Shown here: in pieces, positions 15,706-24,745 of the stretch
Layout: every line of letters begins with the position of its first letter
Numbering within the stretch: the first letter of the stretch is position 1
NCBI GenBank assembly: GCA_947307055.1
Contig: CAMZHX010000010.1
Coordinates: forward strand, 1-64,000
Length of the DNA: 64,000 nt
Direction: 5' to 3'
Origin: an uncultured Selenomonadales bacterium
GTDB taxonomy: Bacteria; Bacillota; Negativicutes; Selenomonadales; Selenomonadaceae
Program-made: the position numbers and the translations under genes
Notes under the pieces: generated by a model
Told to the model about the DNA's origin: nothing
The model's database searches: none
Seen by the model: only the letters and a program-made list of their open reading frames with translations

Positions 15706-17013
15706 TCAACCCCTCATAACGGGCGGCGTCAAATTTTTGTCGACAATCAAACGATTAATAGCGTCAATAACCTGCGCGGGATAAATTTTCTTCTGGCACT
15801 CCAACTCGCGAGCTGTGCCGCCATGATATGGACAAAATTTTTTTCCGATAAAGCTAACGCGAATATCATTAAAGCAACCATTGCAGACAAGCCGATTGGC
15901 GACGCGATACGGCGTGTAAAACTCGAACCAACTTTGAGAGAACCCACAAATCATAACGACCGGACAATTCACCGCGTTTGCAATCCAAGCTAAGCCGCTC
16001 GACAAGCCAATAAAAAATTCCGCGTGATAAAGCATGTTCGCCCGCTCCATGATTGAGAAGTCACCGGTAAAATCTTCGGCATTATCGGGCTTGCAAACAG
16101 TCATTGAGTCCGAAGTCTCCACGGCATTTTTATCAATGCAAAAGACACGATAGCCTAAACTTTTCAAATAGTCGACAACAATATCCCAGCCGCCAGGATA
16201 AAGCCAACTTTTTCTGGTCGCAGAAGCTTGCACGCCTATGCAAACGTAAGGATTGCTCGTGACAGGCGGCTCGGTCGGTTTAAAAGTTGGTTTGACCGGC
16301 AGAGTCTCTAAACCTAAAATCGCACCGCCCGCGCGCTCCAAAGGTAAATTGCGAACATCAACCGGCACGGTTAGACAATTAGCCACAACCATTAAAGGAT
16401 AGTAGGTCGCATAGGTCTTGAAATTTATTTCGTCAGTTTGAGGAATTTCGGGATAAAGATGCGCAGCGAACTCACAAATGTAATCGGGCAGACAAATCGA
16501 CAGCTCGCAACCGTGCCGCTTTTGGAATTCTTTTGCAAAAGGCAACAGCGCAATCAAATCGCCCATAGCACTCTGTCTGAAAGCAAGCGAAACTTTTTGC
16601 CCTTTCAAGTTCAGCGTGTGACTGAAAACTTTTTTGTCGTCGCGATAAACTTCAACATGCCAGCGAATAAAATACTGCTCGACCGAAAGCAACCTGCCGC
16701 CCGAAATGTATTTGTCGAAAAATTTTTCTCCGGTGTCAGCGTCGCCAATTACCACGCGGAAATTTCCTTCGGGCACGTCAAGTCGCAAACCGAAATTAAA
16801 ATCTAGTCGCAAACCCTCAATGCCAGTCTCGCCGAAAATCCTTGAATCCAAAACTTTTTGCGGCAAATTGAACAAAGTTTTTATGTGCTCCAAAAAAAAT
16901 CTTTGGTCAAAATCTTCTTGAGTCTCACCGGGTAATTTTCCCTTCGCTGCAAGGTCGCGGTAAATTTTCCTGTAATCGTCAATGTTCTTCGCGCTGAAAA
17001 AATGTTTCCTCAT
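15706..17013 (-). CDS. O-heptosyltransferase-like glycosyltransferase (BAHT type), copy 2
   Basis: Paralogue of the 14364 gene, colinear over the full length (FGETGIEGLRLDFNFGLRLD, PYVCIGVQASATRKSWLYPG, GLSSGLAWIANAVNCPVVMI). The four-cysteine cluster (CNGC, CP, ECQ) is retained. The N-terminal 60 residues differ most. An AGGGGG site lies seven bases before the ATG. Eleven bases separate it from queE upstream, so queD-queE-copy 2-copy 1 look like one transcript. Two diverged copies suggest different acceptors or sugars, or that one is a helper. Confidence 0.75.
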   Translation of the reverse strand: MRKHFFSAKNIDDYRKIYRDLAAKGKLPGETQEDFDQRFFLEHIKTLFNLPQKVLDSRIFGETGIEGLRLDFNFGLRLDVPEGNFRVVIGDADTGEKFFDKYISGGRLLSVEQYFIRWHVEVYRDDKKVFSHTLNLKGQKVSLAFRQSAMGDLIALLPFAKEFQKRHGCELSICLPDYICEFAAHLYPEIPQTDEINFKTYATYYPLMVVANCLTVPVDVRNLPLERAGGAILGLETLPVKPTFKPTEPPVTSNPYVCIGVQASATRKSWLYPGGWDIVVDYLKSLGYRVFCIDKNAVETSDSMTVCKPDNAEDFTGDFSIMERANMLYHAEFFIGLSSGLAWIANAVNCPVVMICGFSQSWFEFYTPYRVANRLVCNGCFNDIRVSFIGKKFCPYHGGTARELECQKKIYPAQVIDAINRLIVDKNLTPPVMRG

Positions 17014-17024
17014 AAAAAAATCCC

Positions 17025-17756
17025 CTAGGGTACGTCGATAAATTTATGCGTCTGAGGTATCACTCGGACATTTTTTAATTTCCGGAGCGCGGCGGCTTGG
17101 AGCGATAAAATTTCCTCTGCTGAAGTCGCGCTGATTTTCCTGACGGGCGTCACAGGTTGCAGGATTAAAGGAATTTCCTCGTTGACGCTCGCAAGCAAAT
17201 TGATTGCCGTTGAAAATTCTTCCGAAGTTGTCTTGCCTGTCACCACGATTTTAACATATAAATCTTTTCCCTGCGCGGCTAGTAAAAATTTTCTGTGCAA
17301 CTCGAAAAGATTTTTCCCGACGACGCTCGGCAATTTTATATCCATGCTCACGATGTCGACCGCTTCCGAAATTTTTTTAAACTCGTTGCAAAGTGTGCCG
17401 TTGGTCTCTAAAAAAATTTTCGTGTCATTTATCGCGCTCGCAACGTCGCCAATAAATTCCCAATTCAAAAGCGGCTCGCCGCCAGTAAAACTCACAGCTT
17501 GCGTCGAGACTTCGCTAGCAAAAATTTTTATAATCTCCGCGACTTGCGCGGCGTCGAGGGGATTTTTTATTTCGCGGAAAGTCATTGAACCCGCCGAAGT
17601 TTCGACCTTACAAAAATCTGCGCGGACAAAATTCGTGTCACAGTAGGCGCAGTTCAAATTGCAATCGGCAAGCCGTACGAAAATTTGTCGGTAACCTAAA
17701 TATTTCCCCTCGCCCTGCACCGACGAAAAAATTTCTATGACGTTCGCGCTACTCAT
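17025..17756 (-). CDS. queE: QueE, 7-carboxy-7-deazaguanine synthase
   Basis: Radical SAM enzyme that converts 6-carboxytetrahydropterin to 7-carboxy-7-deazaguanine on the way to queuosine. The N-terminus has the substrate motif FSSVQGEGKYLGYRQIFVRL and the radical SAM cluster CNLNCAYCDT (C-x3-C-x2-C); GGEPLL follows, and ETNG, KLPS lie further on. It overlaps queD by eight bases (ATGAGTAG), so the two are coupled. Queuosine insertion genes queA and tgt are in a separate cluster at 51351-53626. Length 243 is normal. Confidence 0.95.
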   Translation of the reverse strand: MSSANVIEIFSSVQGEGKYLGYRQIFVRLADCNLNCAYCDTNFVRADFCKVETSAGSMTFREIKNPLDAAQVAEIIKIFASEVSTQAVSFTGGEPLLNWEFIGDVASAINDTKIFLETNGTLCNEFKKISEAVDIVSMDIKLPSVVGKNLFELHRKFLLAAQGKDLYVKIVVTGKTTSEEFSTAINLLASVNEEIPLILQPVTPVRKISATSAEEILSLQAAALRKLKNVRVIPQTHKFIDVP

Positions 17757-18120
17757 AATACGTCACACAGGAATTTGGACTCTCGAAAACTTTCACCGCG
17801 TAAAGCTTCGTCGAGCCGCTGAAAATTTCCGACACCGCAAGCTTTTGGAAAACTTGCCGCGCAAGATTTTCCGCCGTAGGATTTTCCGCCGAAAAATTTC
17901 CCAATTCGTTCAAAAAGCGGTGGTCGAACTCGTCAAGAATTTTGTTCAACTCCGCTTTGATAATTTTAAAGTCAATCAGCATTCCAAGATTGTCCAACGC
18001 CTCGCCGCGCACAACCGCTTCAATTATCCAATTATGCCCGTGCAGTCGCGAACATTTGCCGTCGTAACCATCAATGAAATGCGCCGCCTCAAATGCCGAC
18101 CGAACCGTCAACTCATACAA
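17749..18120 (-). CDS. queD: QueD, 6-carboxytetrahydropterin synthase
   Basis: Makes 6-carboxy-5,6,7,8-tetrahydropterin from dihydroneopterin triphosphate. The zinc-binding histidines are in FEAAHFIDG and the pair LHGHNW; the catalytic Cys is in CSRLHGHN, and the Asp-His in DEFDHRFLNE. A start at TTG 18120 gives the common MYELTV-type N-terminus with AGGAG eight bases upstream; the GTG at 18129 overlaps that AGGAG and is less likely. About 123 residues. First gene of the queDE-heptosyltransferase run. Confidence 0.94.
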   Translation of the reverse strand: MYELTVRSAFEAAHFIDGYDGKCSRLHGHNWIIEAVVRGEALDNLGMLIDFKIIKAELNKILDEFDHRFLNELGNFSAENPTAENLARQVFQKLAVSEIFSGSTKLYAVKVFESPNSCVTYYE

Positions 18121-18223
18121 AATTTTCACTCCTCATGTTATGTCGCTAGAATTTTAAATTTCAATCGCACATGCAAGAATGCTCTTATCATTTGCAATAT
18201 CAGTTGTAACACCCTTATAAAAT

Positions 18224-18252
18224 TTTATATCTAATTTTCCTATCAAATGCAA
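18224..18252 (-). promoter_or_regulatory. Sigma70-type promoter for queDE
   Basis: On the minus strand TTGCAT (18247-18252), 17 bases and TATAAA (18224-18229). The leader of about 95 bases shows no recognisable preQ1 aptamer. Confidence 0.5.
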
Positions 18253-18331
18253 TCGTCTCAATGCTTTTTGGATATTATATCATTGAAAATTTTTATTTTC
18301 AACCTGTAGGATTACAATAGTAACTCGTGCA

Positions 18332-18360
18332 TTGACTTACAAACAGCATTTTAATATACT
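18332..18360 (+). promoter_or_regulatory. Near-consensus sigma70 promoter for the thiamine-linked operon
   Basis: TTGACT (18332-18337), 17 bases, TATACT (18355-18360). The leader is only about 15-20 bases long, which leaves no room for a TPP riboswitch, and it excludes the longer upstream reading frame as the real start. Confidence 0.7.
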
Positions 18361-18382
18361 CGTTACAAAAGGAGTGGTTGGA

Positions 18383-18763
18383 ATGAACACGTTGATAGCG
18401 TTATCGATTGCGCCGGTGGGCGTGGGCGAAGAGCTTAGCAAACACGTTGCCGAGGTCGTGAAAGTTATTCGCGAATCGGGCTTGCCCAATAAAACTTACT
18501 CAATGTTCACGGAGATTGAAGGCGACTGGGATAAAGTTATGGAAGTCGTCAAGCGTGCGACATTCGTATTGGCGGAGAAGGGCATTCGCACAGAAGTCGT
18601 CTTGAAGGCGGACATAAGACCGGGCGTGTCGAACATGATGGAAGGGAAAATCGACCGGCTAAACGAGGCGTTGGAGGAAAAGCCGCAACCCGCAGAACAA
18701 AAGCCGGCTTCGGTCGAAGATAGAATACGGGCGACATTGGGACGCATCGGGGGCAGGAAATGA
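18383..18763 (+). CDS. MTH1187/YqgV family thiamine-binding protein
   Basis: Small cytoplasmic protein of the DUF77 family, whose members bind thiamine or its hydroxymethylpyrimidine part. The family pattern is clear: MNTLIALSIAPVGVGEELS, SGLPNKTYSMFTEIEGDWD, then VLKADIRPG. A C-terminal tail of about 30 residues after the domain is basic and proline-containing and is not usual. The start has AAGGAG eight bases upstream. The stop overlaps the thiE start (ATGA), so the two are coupled, which fits a thiamine role. Confidence 0.85.
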   Translation: MNTLIALSIAPVGVGEELSKHVAEVVKVIRESGLPNKTYSMFTEIEGDWDKVMEVVKRATFVLAEKGIRTEVVLKADIRPGVSNMMEGKIDRLNEALEEKPQPAEQKPASVEDRIRATLGRIGGRK

Positions 18764-19428
18764 GCATTCGCGATAGATTAGACATTTCAGCTTATTTGGT
18801 TATCGGGCAGGAAAATTGCACGCGGCCTGTTGAAGAGGTCGTAAGGGCGGCGGTCAGTGAAGGCTTTACTTGCGTGCAAATTCGCTCGAAAGTCGCGACT
18901 GCGCGGGAAATGATTTCTACGTTGGAAAAGTCAGCGGCGGTAATTCGCGAACTGGGCAAAAGTGATTCGGTTGCGTTGTTGGTCGACGATAGGCTTGACG
19001 TAGTCTTAGCGGCGCGGGAGTTCGGGATAAAAGTTGACGGCGTGCACGTCGGGCAAAGCGATATTCCGGTCGAGGTCTGCAGGAAATTTTTGGGCGCGGA
19101 TTCGATTATCGGCTTGAGCGCGAACACCGAAGAGATTATCACCGCCGCAGATGTGTCGCAGATTGATTATTTTGGCGTCGGAGCTTTACACGCCACGTCG
19201 ACTAAAACTGATGCTGAAAAAACTTTGAGCTTCGCTGAGATTGCCGAGCTTGTCAAAGTCAGTGCGCGTCCGATTGTAGTTGGCGGCGGCGTGAAGTTGA
19301 AAGACATTCCTGCCCTTGCCGCGACGAAGGTTGGAGGATTTTTTGTAGTATCGGCGGTAGCGGGCGCGGATAATCCGAAGCTTGCGGCGCGGGAATTGGT
19401 GACGGCTTGGCATGATTCTTTACGATGA
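18760..19428 (+). CDS. thiE: ThiE, thiamine phosphate synthase
   Basis: Joins HMP pyrophosphate and thiazole phosphate to form thiamine phosphate. TIM-barrel with the family motifs CVQIRSK, LLVDDRLDVVLA, GVHVGQSDIP, GLSANTEEI, DYFGVGALHATSTKTDA (pyrophosphate loop) and PIVVGGGVKL. Some positions differ from the standard (GQSD for GQ-D-ED), so specificity could be shifted. 222 residues, normal. It sits between the thiamine-binding protein and a small ferredoxin-like gene. Confidence 0.9.
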   Translation: MSIRDRLDISAYLVIGQENCTRPVEEVVRAAVSEGFTCVQIRSKVATAREMISTLEKSAAVIRELGKSDSVALLVDDRLDVVLAAREFGIKVDGVHVGQSDIPVEVCRKFLGADSIIGLSANTEEIITAADVSQIDYFGVGALHATSTKTDAEKTLSFAEIAELVKVSARPIVVGGGVKLKDIPALAATKVGGFFVVSAVAGADNPKLAARELVTAWHDSLR

Positions 19429-19618
19429 AAAAATTTGTGTGAGATGTTTGGCTTGCGTGAGCGAGTCGGAATTCGGCGGCGTGACTTACAAGCGCGGTCG
19501 AATTTTTTTTGATGAGACCTGCGCGGAGGATTGGGAGAACATAATTTCAATTTGTCCGGTCGGCGCAATAAAAAAGGCCGCCGTAGCGACCGATAAAAAT
19601 TCACAACTTCCGGATTAA
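19412..19618 (+). CDS. Small ferredoxin-like protein, one 4Fe-4S site
   Basis: 68 residues with C-V-R-C-L-A-C at positions 9-15, an additional Cys in the middle and CPVGAI near the C-terminus: the pattern of a single [4Fe-4S] ferredoxin half. The gap between the cysteine groups is longer than in standard ferredoxins. It overlaps the thiE end by 17 bases and the convergent CNNM gene by 18. A GGTGAC site precedes the ATG. Redox partner unknown; a link to thiazole chemistry is only suggested by position. Confidence 0.7.
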   Translation: MILYDEKICVRCLACVSESEFGGVTYKRGRIFFDETCAEDWENIISICPVGAIKKAAVATDKNSQLPD

Positions 19619-20860
19619 AATTTTCCCAATGCGCACGCCGTCCATTTCCTTGACCTTGAAGCGGAAGCCGTTCCACTCGTAAACCTCGCCGACTTTGGGA
19701 ATGTAGCCGAAGCACGCCGTCAAGAAACCGCCCATAGTTTGAAAATGGTCGTGCTCTTCGTCGGGCAAAGTCTCAATGTCGAAACGCTCTTTGAACTCGT
19801 CAATGTCGCAAAGCCCGTCGACCGTCCACGAGTTGTCCTTATTGCGTTTGAATTGCTGTTCGTCGTCGTCGGTGATGTCAACGATTTCGCCCAAAATGTC
19901 ATCGAGGGTAATGAAACCGATAACGCCGCCGTATTCGTCATTGACCATAGCTTCAGTAATCTGCCCTGCGCGGAACTTCTCAACAATTCGGAACGCCTCC
20001 ATAGTTCGCGGGACGTAGCTGGGCTTTTTTATCAGACTTTCCAAATTTATCTCGCGACCATTTTTGAGCACGGCGTCGAGTAAATCTTTGGCATAAATCA
20101 ACCCGCGACAATCGTCTAAGCTGCCGTAGCCGACCGGGAAAATTGTATAAGGACTGTCCTGAACGATTTCCAAATTTTTCTCCAAGTCGTCAGCCAAATC
20201 AAGCCAAATGAGTTTAACTCGCGGCGTCATAAGGGAATAGGCGGTTTCGTCGCCCACGTCGAAAATCCTGCCGACCATTTCCTGTTCAGATTTCTCAATC
20301 GTGCCGTCTTCGGTGCCCTGCTCGATTAGGTCTTTAACCTCGTCTTCGGTGACGGCGTCATTTTGCGAAGAGTTCATGCCGAAAATAAATCCTATGCCGC
20401 CCGCAATTGTCGACAACATCAGCACAAACGGATTCATTATCGCGACTATCACCCGAAATAATTTGTGATTGTTCAGCAATAAATTTTCGGGATTGTGCTT
20501 GGCGATTTGCTTTGGCAAAAATTCTCCGAACAACAAAAATATAAAAGTCGTGACGACCAGCGCGAGTACTGCCGCCGGAAGTAGCGACGAATTTATTAGT
20601 TCGGCGATTGTCGGGCAAGTTAGGATTGCGCAGAAGCCCGCCAATATTCCCGTGAATGTTATTCCGATTTGCGCGACGCTAAGTGATGCGGGCGATTCTA
20701 TGATTTTTAGAACTGCCGCCGCATTTTTATCGCCGTCCTCAGATAATTTTTCCAGCCGCCCGCGATGACATTCTATTAACGCCGTTTCGATTAGCGAGAA
20801 ATAGCCGCTCACCGCCGCCAATATGATTATCAGCGCAGGCGGGATTAGTCCTGTTTCCAA
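19601..20860 (-). CDS. CNNM/CorC-type membrane protein (DUF21, CBS pair, CorC_HlyC)
   Basis: Hemolysin-C/CNNM family, proposed magnesium or divalent-metal transporters or regulators. An N-terminal DUF21 domain with about four membrane spans (residues 5-150, including SGYFSLIETALIECHRGRL) is followed by two CBS domains (YSLMTPRVKLIWLD, and VNDEYGGVIGFITLDDILGE) and a CorC_HlyC tail (FQTMGGFLTACFGYIPKVGE). TTG start with a GGGGTG site upstream. 419 residues, normal. It is 13 bases downstream of the repeat-rich exported protein. Confidence 0.9.
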   Translation of the reverse strand: METGLIPPALIIILAAVSGYFSLIETALIECHRGRLEKLSEDGDKNAAAVLKIIESPASLSVAQIGITFTGILAGFCAILTCPTIAELINSSLLPAAVLALVVTTFIFLLFGEFLPKQIAKHNPENLLLNNHKLFRVIVAIMNPFVLMLSTIAGGIGFIFGMNSSQNDAVTEDEVKDLIEQGTEDGTIEKSEQEMVGRIFDVGDETAYSLMTPRVKLIWLDLADDLEKNLEIVQDSPYTIFPVGYGSLDDCRGLIYAKDLLDAVLKNGREINLESLIKKPSYVPRTMEAFRIVEKFRAGQITEAMVNDEYGGVIGFITLDDILGEIVDITDDDEQQFKRNKDNSWTVDGLCDIDEFKERFDIETLPDEEHDHFQTMGGFLTACFGYIPKVGEVYEWNGFRFKVKEMDGVRIGKILIRKL

Positions 20861-20873
20861 ACTTCACACCCCA

Positions 20874-22049
20874 TCAATTTAAAGCAATTCTTGCATACTC
20901 ATCAAGCATATCAATAAAAGTCATATGCCCGCGCTCGCTCGCCTTCGACTTGCCGATAATTTTAATCGTCGCGTCGTAAATTGTGGCCTCGACGCTGCCG
21001 GGCACTAAGCTTTCCCAATTCTGATAATCGTAAGCGCGTTCGTTAATCGTATTCTGCGGACGCCCGAAAACTTCCAGCTCGCACAGAAATTGTATTTGCT
21101 TTGTCTTGGGTCGCAAATAGTAATGCTCCAAAACGTAATTTTGTTGACGCAAAACTTTTATATCTTCGGGCGGATATTGATAGCCCTGCTCGCGAGCTAA
21201 AGCAATTTGCGCCCTGAAGTTGTCCGCGCCATATGCCGCCATATCATCATCAAGCGTTTTAGGTTCGCGCTCAATCATGCGAACCCACACGTCCGCCATA
21301 TACTCGCTTGACGAATAGGGCAACCTTTTCCACTCGACCGAACTTTTATCCAAGTAGTAAGTGTACATGTCATCGACCGCCAATTTTATAAAGCGCGGGC
21401 TTAACGTCTTCAAATTTTGTTGCGGCGTCGAATATCTTGGCGCGGGCGTCGGTGCAGGTTCTTCGACGCGCTCTTGCCATTCATTTGAAATTTCGGTCGG
21501 CGGCTCGAAGGGTTGCTTAACTTCCAGCGGCTCAACTTGAACGGGCGGTTCAATTTCTTGTGGTTCAACTTGAACGGGCGATTCGATTTCCTTTGGCTCA
21601 ACTTGAACGGGCGGTTCGATTTCCTTTGGCTCAACTTGAACGGGCGATTCGATTTCCTTTGGCTCGACTTGAACGGGTGGTTCGACTTCTTGTGGCTCGA
21701 TTTGAACTGGTGGTTCAATTTCTTGTGGCTCAACTTGAACGGGCGATTCGATTTCCTTTGGCTCAACTTGAACGGGCGGTTTAATTTCCTTTGGCTCAAC
21801 TTGAATAGGTGGTTCAATTTCCTTTGGCTCAATCTGAATTGGCGGTTCAACTTCTTGTGGCACAACCTGCGCGGGTGGTTCGATTTCTTTAGGTTCGAGC
21901 GGCTTAGGTTCTTCGACTTTGGGCGCGGGTTTAGCTGCCTCGTCCTCGAACTCGCCGCCGAATATAACGATTTCATCTTCCGCGCTGACTTGCGGCGAAT
22001 TCATCAGCAACGCAAGAATCGCCGCGCCCGCTATAAATTTTTTTCTCAC
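20874..22049 (-). CDS. Exported protein with 12 proline-rich 11-residue repeats
   Basis: Signal peptide (to QVSA), then about twelve copies of an 11-residue unit such as EPKEIEPPVQV (residues about 53-185), then a folded C-terminal domain of about 190 residues. That domain starts with FIKLAVDDMYTYYLDKSSVEW and resembles the protein at 6425, perhaps a surface-adhesin-E-like fold. Extended Pro/Glu repeats of this kind often span the periplasm or wall (compare TonB spacers). GTG start with a GGGGG-containing site. Lies between rsmG and the CNNM gene. Function unknown. Confidence 0.65.
   Translation of the reverse strand: MRKKFIAGAAILALLMNSPQVSAEDEIVIFGGEFEDEAAKPAPKVEEPKPLEPKEIEPPAQVVPQEVEPPIQIEPKEIEPPIQVEPKEIKPPVQVEPKEIESPVQVEPQEIEPPVQIEPQEVEPPVQVEPKEIESPVQVEPKEIEPPVQVEPKEIESPVQVEPQEIEPPVQVEPLEVKQPFEPPTEISNEWQERVEEPAPTPAPRYSTPQQNLKTLSPRFIKLAVDDMYTYYLDKSSVEWKRLPYSSSEYMADVWVRMIEREPKTLDDDMAAYGADNFRAQIALAREQGYQYPPEDIKVLRQQNYVLEHYYLRPKTKQIQFLCELEVFGRPQNTINERAYDYQNWESLVPGSVEATIYDATIKIIGKSKASERGHMTFIDMLDEYARIALN
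21494..21893. repeat. 33-base tandem repeat encoding the PVQVEPKEIE units
   Basis: About twelve units of 33 bases, differing mainly at third positions and at two variable residues. It stays in frame in the 20874 gene. The same stretch produces long open frames on the other strand, which are artefacts of the repeat. Confidence 0.85.
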
Positions 22050-22050
22050 G

Positions 22051-22755
22051 TCAACCTACCCCCAATGATACTTTCCTAATCAGACTTTCGCGACGCGGAT
22101 ATTTTTCGAGCGTCGGGAATTTTTTATCGATGTAGATTACGGCTCGCGAATCGTCAAGCGCGGGCAATTTCACTTCCCGAATCAAAATTTCTCCGCCGCC
22201 TAGAATTTTGATTGCGGCTCGTGCCTCGTCGAGTTCTTCGCGGAAATTTTTACCTTTGAGCGCGATGAATTTCCCGCCGACCTTCACGAATGGCAAGCAA
22301 TATTCCGCCAAAATGTTCAGACGCGCTACGGCTCGCGAAGTCACAACGTCGAACTGTTCGCGGAAATTTTTTTGCCTTGCTAGTTCCTCTGCGCGCCCGT
22401 GAAATATTTCTACGCCGTCGAGTTCCAACGCCGCGACAACTCTTTTTAAAAATTCCGTGCGTTTTGCCAGCGAATCAATCAGGCAAAGTTTCAAATGCGG
22501 TCGGAAAATTTTCAGCGGGATTGCGGGGAATCCTGCGCCCGTCCCGATGTCGGCTAGTGTCTCGACGCCTTGTAAAATTTTGTCGTCCCACGCGCTCAAC
22601 GAATCGATTATGTGTTTGATTGCGAATTCTTGCGGCTCGGTTATCGCGGTCAAATTCATTACGCGATTTTGTTCGACGACCAGCCGATAAAATTTTTCGC
22701 AAAGGTCAATCTGCGCGGTGTCGAGTCCGAATTCTGCCAATGCGCCCCGAAACAT
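22051..22755 (-). CDS. rsmG: RsmG, 16S rRNA (guanine-527-N7) methyltransferase
   Basis: SAM-dependent methyltransferase acting on the 530 loop of 16S rRNA. Family motifs: NLTAI near residue 35, LADIGTGAGFPAIPLKIF (SAM loop), LCLIDSLAKRTEFLK, DVVTSRAVARL and GKFIALKGK. Start at 22755 (MFRGAL) because GGAG lies nine bases upstream; an ATG three codons earlier is the alternative. It follows mnmG by 22 bases, the familiar gidA-gidB order. Confidence 0.95.
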   Translation of the reverse strand: MFRGALAEFGLDTAQIDLCEKFYRLVVEQNRVMNLTAITEPQEFAIKHIIDSLSAWDDKILQGVETLADIGTGAGFPAIPLKIFRPHLKLCLIDSLAKRTEFLKRVVAALELDGVEIFHGRAEELARQKNFREQFDVVTSRAVARLNILAEYCLPFVKVGGKFIALKGKNFREELDEARAAIKILGGGEILIREVKLPALDDSRAVIYIDKKFPTLEKYPRRESLIRKVSLGVG

Positions 22756-22777
22756 TTTTATCATCTCCGCGAATATT

Positions 22778-24649
22778 TTAGCTTAACTTAGGAAGACTTT
22801 CAAGCCAAACTAACAGAACGGAAATATCAGCCGGAGACACGCCAGAAATCCTCGACGCTTGCCCGATTGAGCGCGGACGAATCGCCGATAATTTTTCGCG
22901 AGCCTCGACGCGCAAATTTTTTAGGGCGTTGTAGTCGACGTTGGCGGGAATGATTTTATTTTCGAGGCGGTCAAGTTTCTCGGCGAGTTCAGATTGCTTT
23001 TTGATGTAGCCCTCGTAGAAAATGGAAATTTCGACTTGCGCGGCGGCCTGTGCAGAAATTTTAGGCAAGTCAAAAGCCGTGCGCAATTTTTCATACGTGA
23101 CATTCGGGCGGCGCAAAAGTTCGGCGAGCGGCATAGCGTTATGAACTTCGCCGATGTCTAAGCTTGCAAGTTTCTGATTGATTTCGTTGCTCGGCGTCAA
23201 CTTGATTTCGTTGAGGCGTTGCGTCGCCGATAAAATTTCTGCGCGTTTCGTCTCGAAAATTTTCTGACGTTCGGGCGAAGCTAATCCGATTTTGATAGCG
23301 TGCGGCGTCAAGCGCAAGTCAGCATTATCCTGCCGCAAAAGCAATCTGTATTCGGCGCGGGAAGTCATCATGCGATATGGTTCGTTGGTGCCCTTCGTGA
23401 CGAGGTCATCAATCAACACGCCAATATAACTTTCCGAGCGTTTCAAAATCAGCGGCTCGAAATTTTTCACGAAAGCCGCCGCGTTTATCCCCGCGATTAA
23501 ACCTTGAGCGGCCGCCTCCTCGTAACCGCTTGTGCCGTTCGATTGTCCCGCCGAAAAAAATCCCGCTATCGTTTTGAATTCTAACGTCGGCTTGAGTTGC
23601 AAAGGGTCAATGCAATCGTATTCAATCGCGTAGCCCGCCCGCATAATTTTGGCGCGTTCAAGTCCGGGTATCGTGTGCAGAAACTCAATTTGAACGTCCA
23701 TTGGCATTGAAGTAGACATACCTTGCACGTAATATTCTTGCGTGTTCAAACCTTCCGGCTCAAGGAAAAGTTGATGGCGTTCTTTGTCGGGGAAGCGGAT
23801 AATTTTCGACTCAATCGACGGACAATAGCGCGGGCCAATTCCCTCAATGATTCCGTTTGCCATAGGTGCGCGGTGAAGATTTTTCCTCAAGATTTCGTGC
23901 GTGCGCTCGTTGGTGTAAGTCAGGTAGCAGTTGACGAGATTTTTGACGGGCGTCTTTGTCATGAACGAAAAATTTTGCGGGGGCTCGTCGCCGCGCTGAA
24001 TTTCCATTTTGTCGAAGTCCAAAGTTCTCGCGTCGACCCGCGCAGGCGTGCCCGTCTTGAATCTCATCAGCTCGACGCCCAAATTTTTCAGCGCGTCGGA
24101 AAGTTTGAGCGCGGCGCGTTGACCATTGGGGCCGCCGTCGAAAATACTTTCGCCGATAATGATTCGCCCACTTAGGTAAGTTCCGCTCGCCAAAATCACC
24201 GCGCTTGCCAGAAAAGTTTCACCGGTCTCCGCCTCGACGCCAATAATTTTATTCCTCTCGACCAAAATATTTTCAATCAGCAACTGCTTGAGGTCTAGCC
24301 CGTCGACGTTTTCGCAAAAATTTTTCATGACGGCTTGATAAATTTTCTTATCAGCTTGAGCACGCAACGCTTGAACCGCGAAACCTTTGCCAGTATTGAG
24401 CGTGCGAAATTGAATGCAAGTTTGGTCGGCCGCGATTCCCATTTGCCCGCCCAGCGCGTCAATCTCCCGCACTAAATGCCCTTTAGCAGGGCCGCCTATC
24501 GACGGGTTGCAAGGCATCATCGCTAAGTTCTCCAATGATAAAGTCGTCAGCAAAGTTTTGCAACCAAGCCGCGCAGAAGCTAAAGCCGCCTCAATTCCGG
24601 CGTGCCCCGCGCCTATTACTATCACGTCGTATTTGTCCGCGATAAACAA
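22778..24649 (-). CDS. mnmG: MnmG (GidA), tRNA uridine-5-carboxymethylaminomethyl enzyme
   Basis: FAD- and NADH-dependent partner of MnmE that modifies wobble uridine 34. The dinucleotide fold [52 protein letters not shown] and YDCIDP are in order, and the C-terminal helical domain ends with [21 protein letters not shown] start seven bases after GGAGG. 623 residues, normal. mnmE is not adjacent here. Divergent from the DNA methyltransferase gene. Confidence 0.97.
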   Translation of the reverse strand: MFIADKYDVIVIGAGHAGIEAALASARLGCKTLLTTLSLENLAMMPCNPSIGGPAKGHLVREIDALGGQMGIAADQTCIQFRTLNTGKGFAVQALRAQADKKIYQAVMKNFCENVDGLDLKQLLIENILVERNKIIGVEAETGETFLASAVILASGTYLSGRIIIGESIFDGGPNGQRAALKLSDALKNLGVELMRFKTGTPARVDARTLDFDKMEIQRGDEPPQNFSFMTKTPVKNLVNCYLTYTNERTHEILRKNLHRAPMANGIIEGIGPRYCPSIESKIIRFPDKERHQLFLEPEGLNTQEYYVQGMSTSMPMDVQIEFLHTIPGLERAKIMRAGYAIEYDCIDPLQLKPTLEFKTIAGFFSAGQSNGTSGYEEAAAQGLIAGINAAAFVKNFEPLILKRSESYIGVLIDDLVTKGTNEPYRMMTSRAEYRLLLRQDNADLRLTPHAIKIGLASPERQKIFETKRAEILSATQRLNEIKLTPSNEINQKLASLDIGEVHNAMPLAELLRRPNVTYEKLRTAFDLPKISAQAAAQVEISIFYEGYIKKQSELAEKLDRLENKIIPANVDYNALKNLRVEAREKLSAIRPRSIGQASRISGVSPADISVLLVWLESLPKLS

Positions 24650-24679
24650 AATCTTTCCTCCTTAAATATAACTAAAGTG

Positions 24680-24708
24680 TTGACGTATCACTACCTTAAT
24701 GATAGCAT
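24680..24708 (+). promoter_or_regulatory. Promoter for the DNA methyltransferase gene
   Basis: TTGACG (24680-24685), 17 bases, TAGCAT (24703-24708). Between divergent mnmG and the methyltransferase. Confidence 0.45.
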
Positions 24709-24745
24709 TTTACTGTTCATATAAATCCTAACGAGGAGATTAAGA

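Noticed and set aside
18130-18223. Possible preQ1 riboswitch before queD
   Set aside because: No match to the short preQ1-I core (stem, ACCC-type loop, A-rich tail) was seen in the leader.
18332-18382. Possible TPP riboswitch or longer N-terminus for the thiamine-binding gene
   Set aside because: A near-consensus promoter occupies this stretch and leaves a leader of under 25 bases.
21513-22079. Long plus-strand frames through the 33-base repeats
   Set aside because: Tandem repeats without stops open several frames; the minus-strand frame has the signal peptide and the folded domain.
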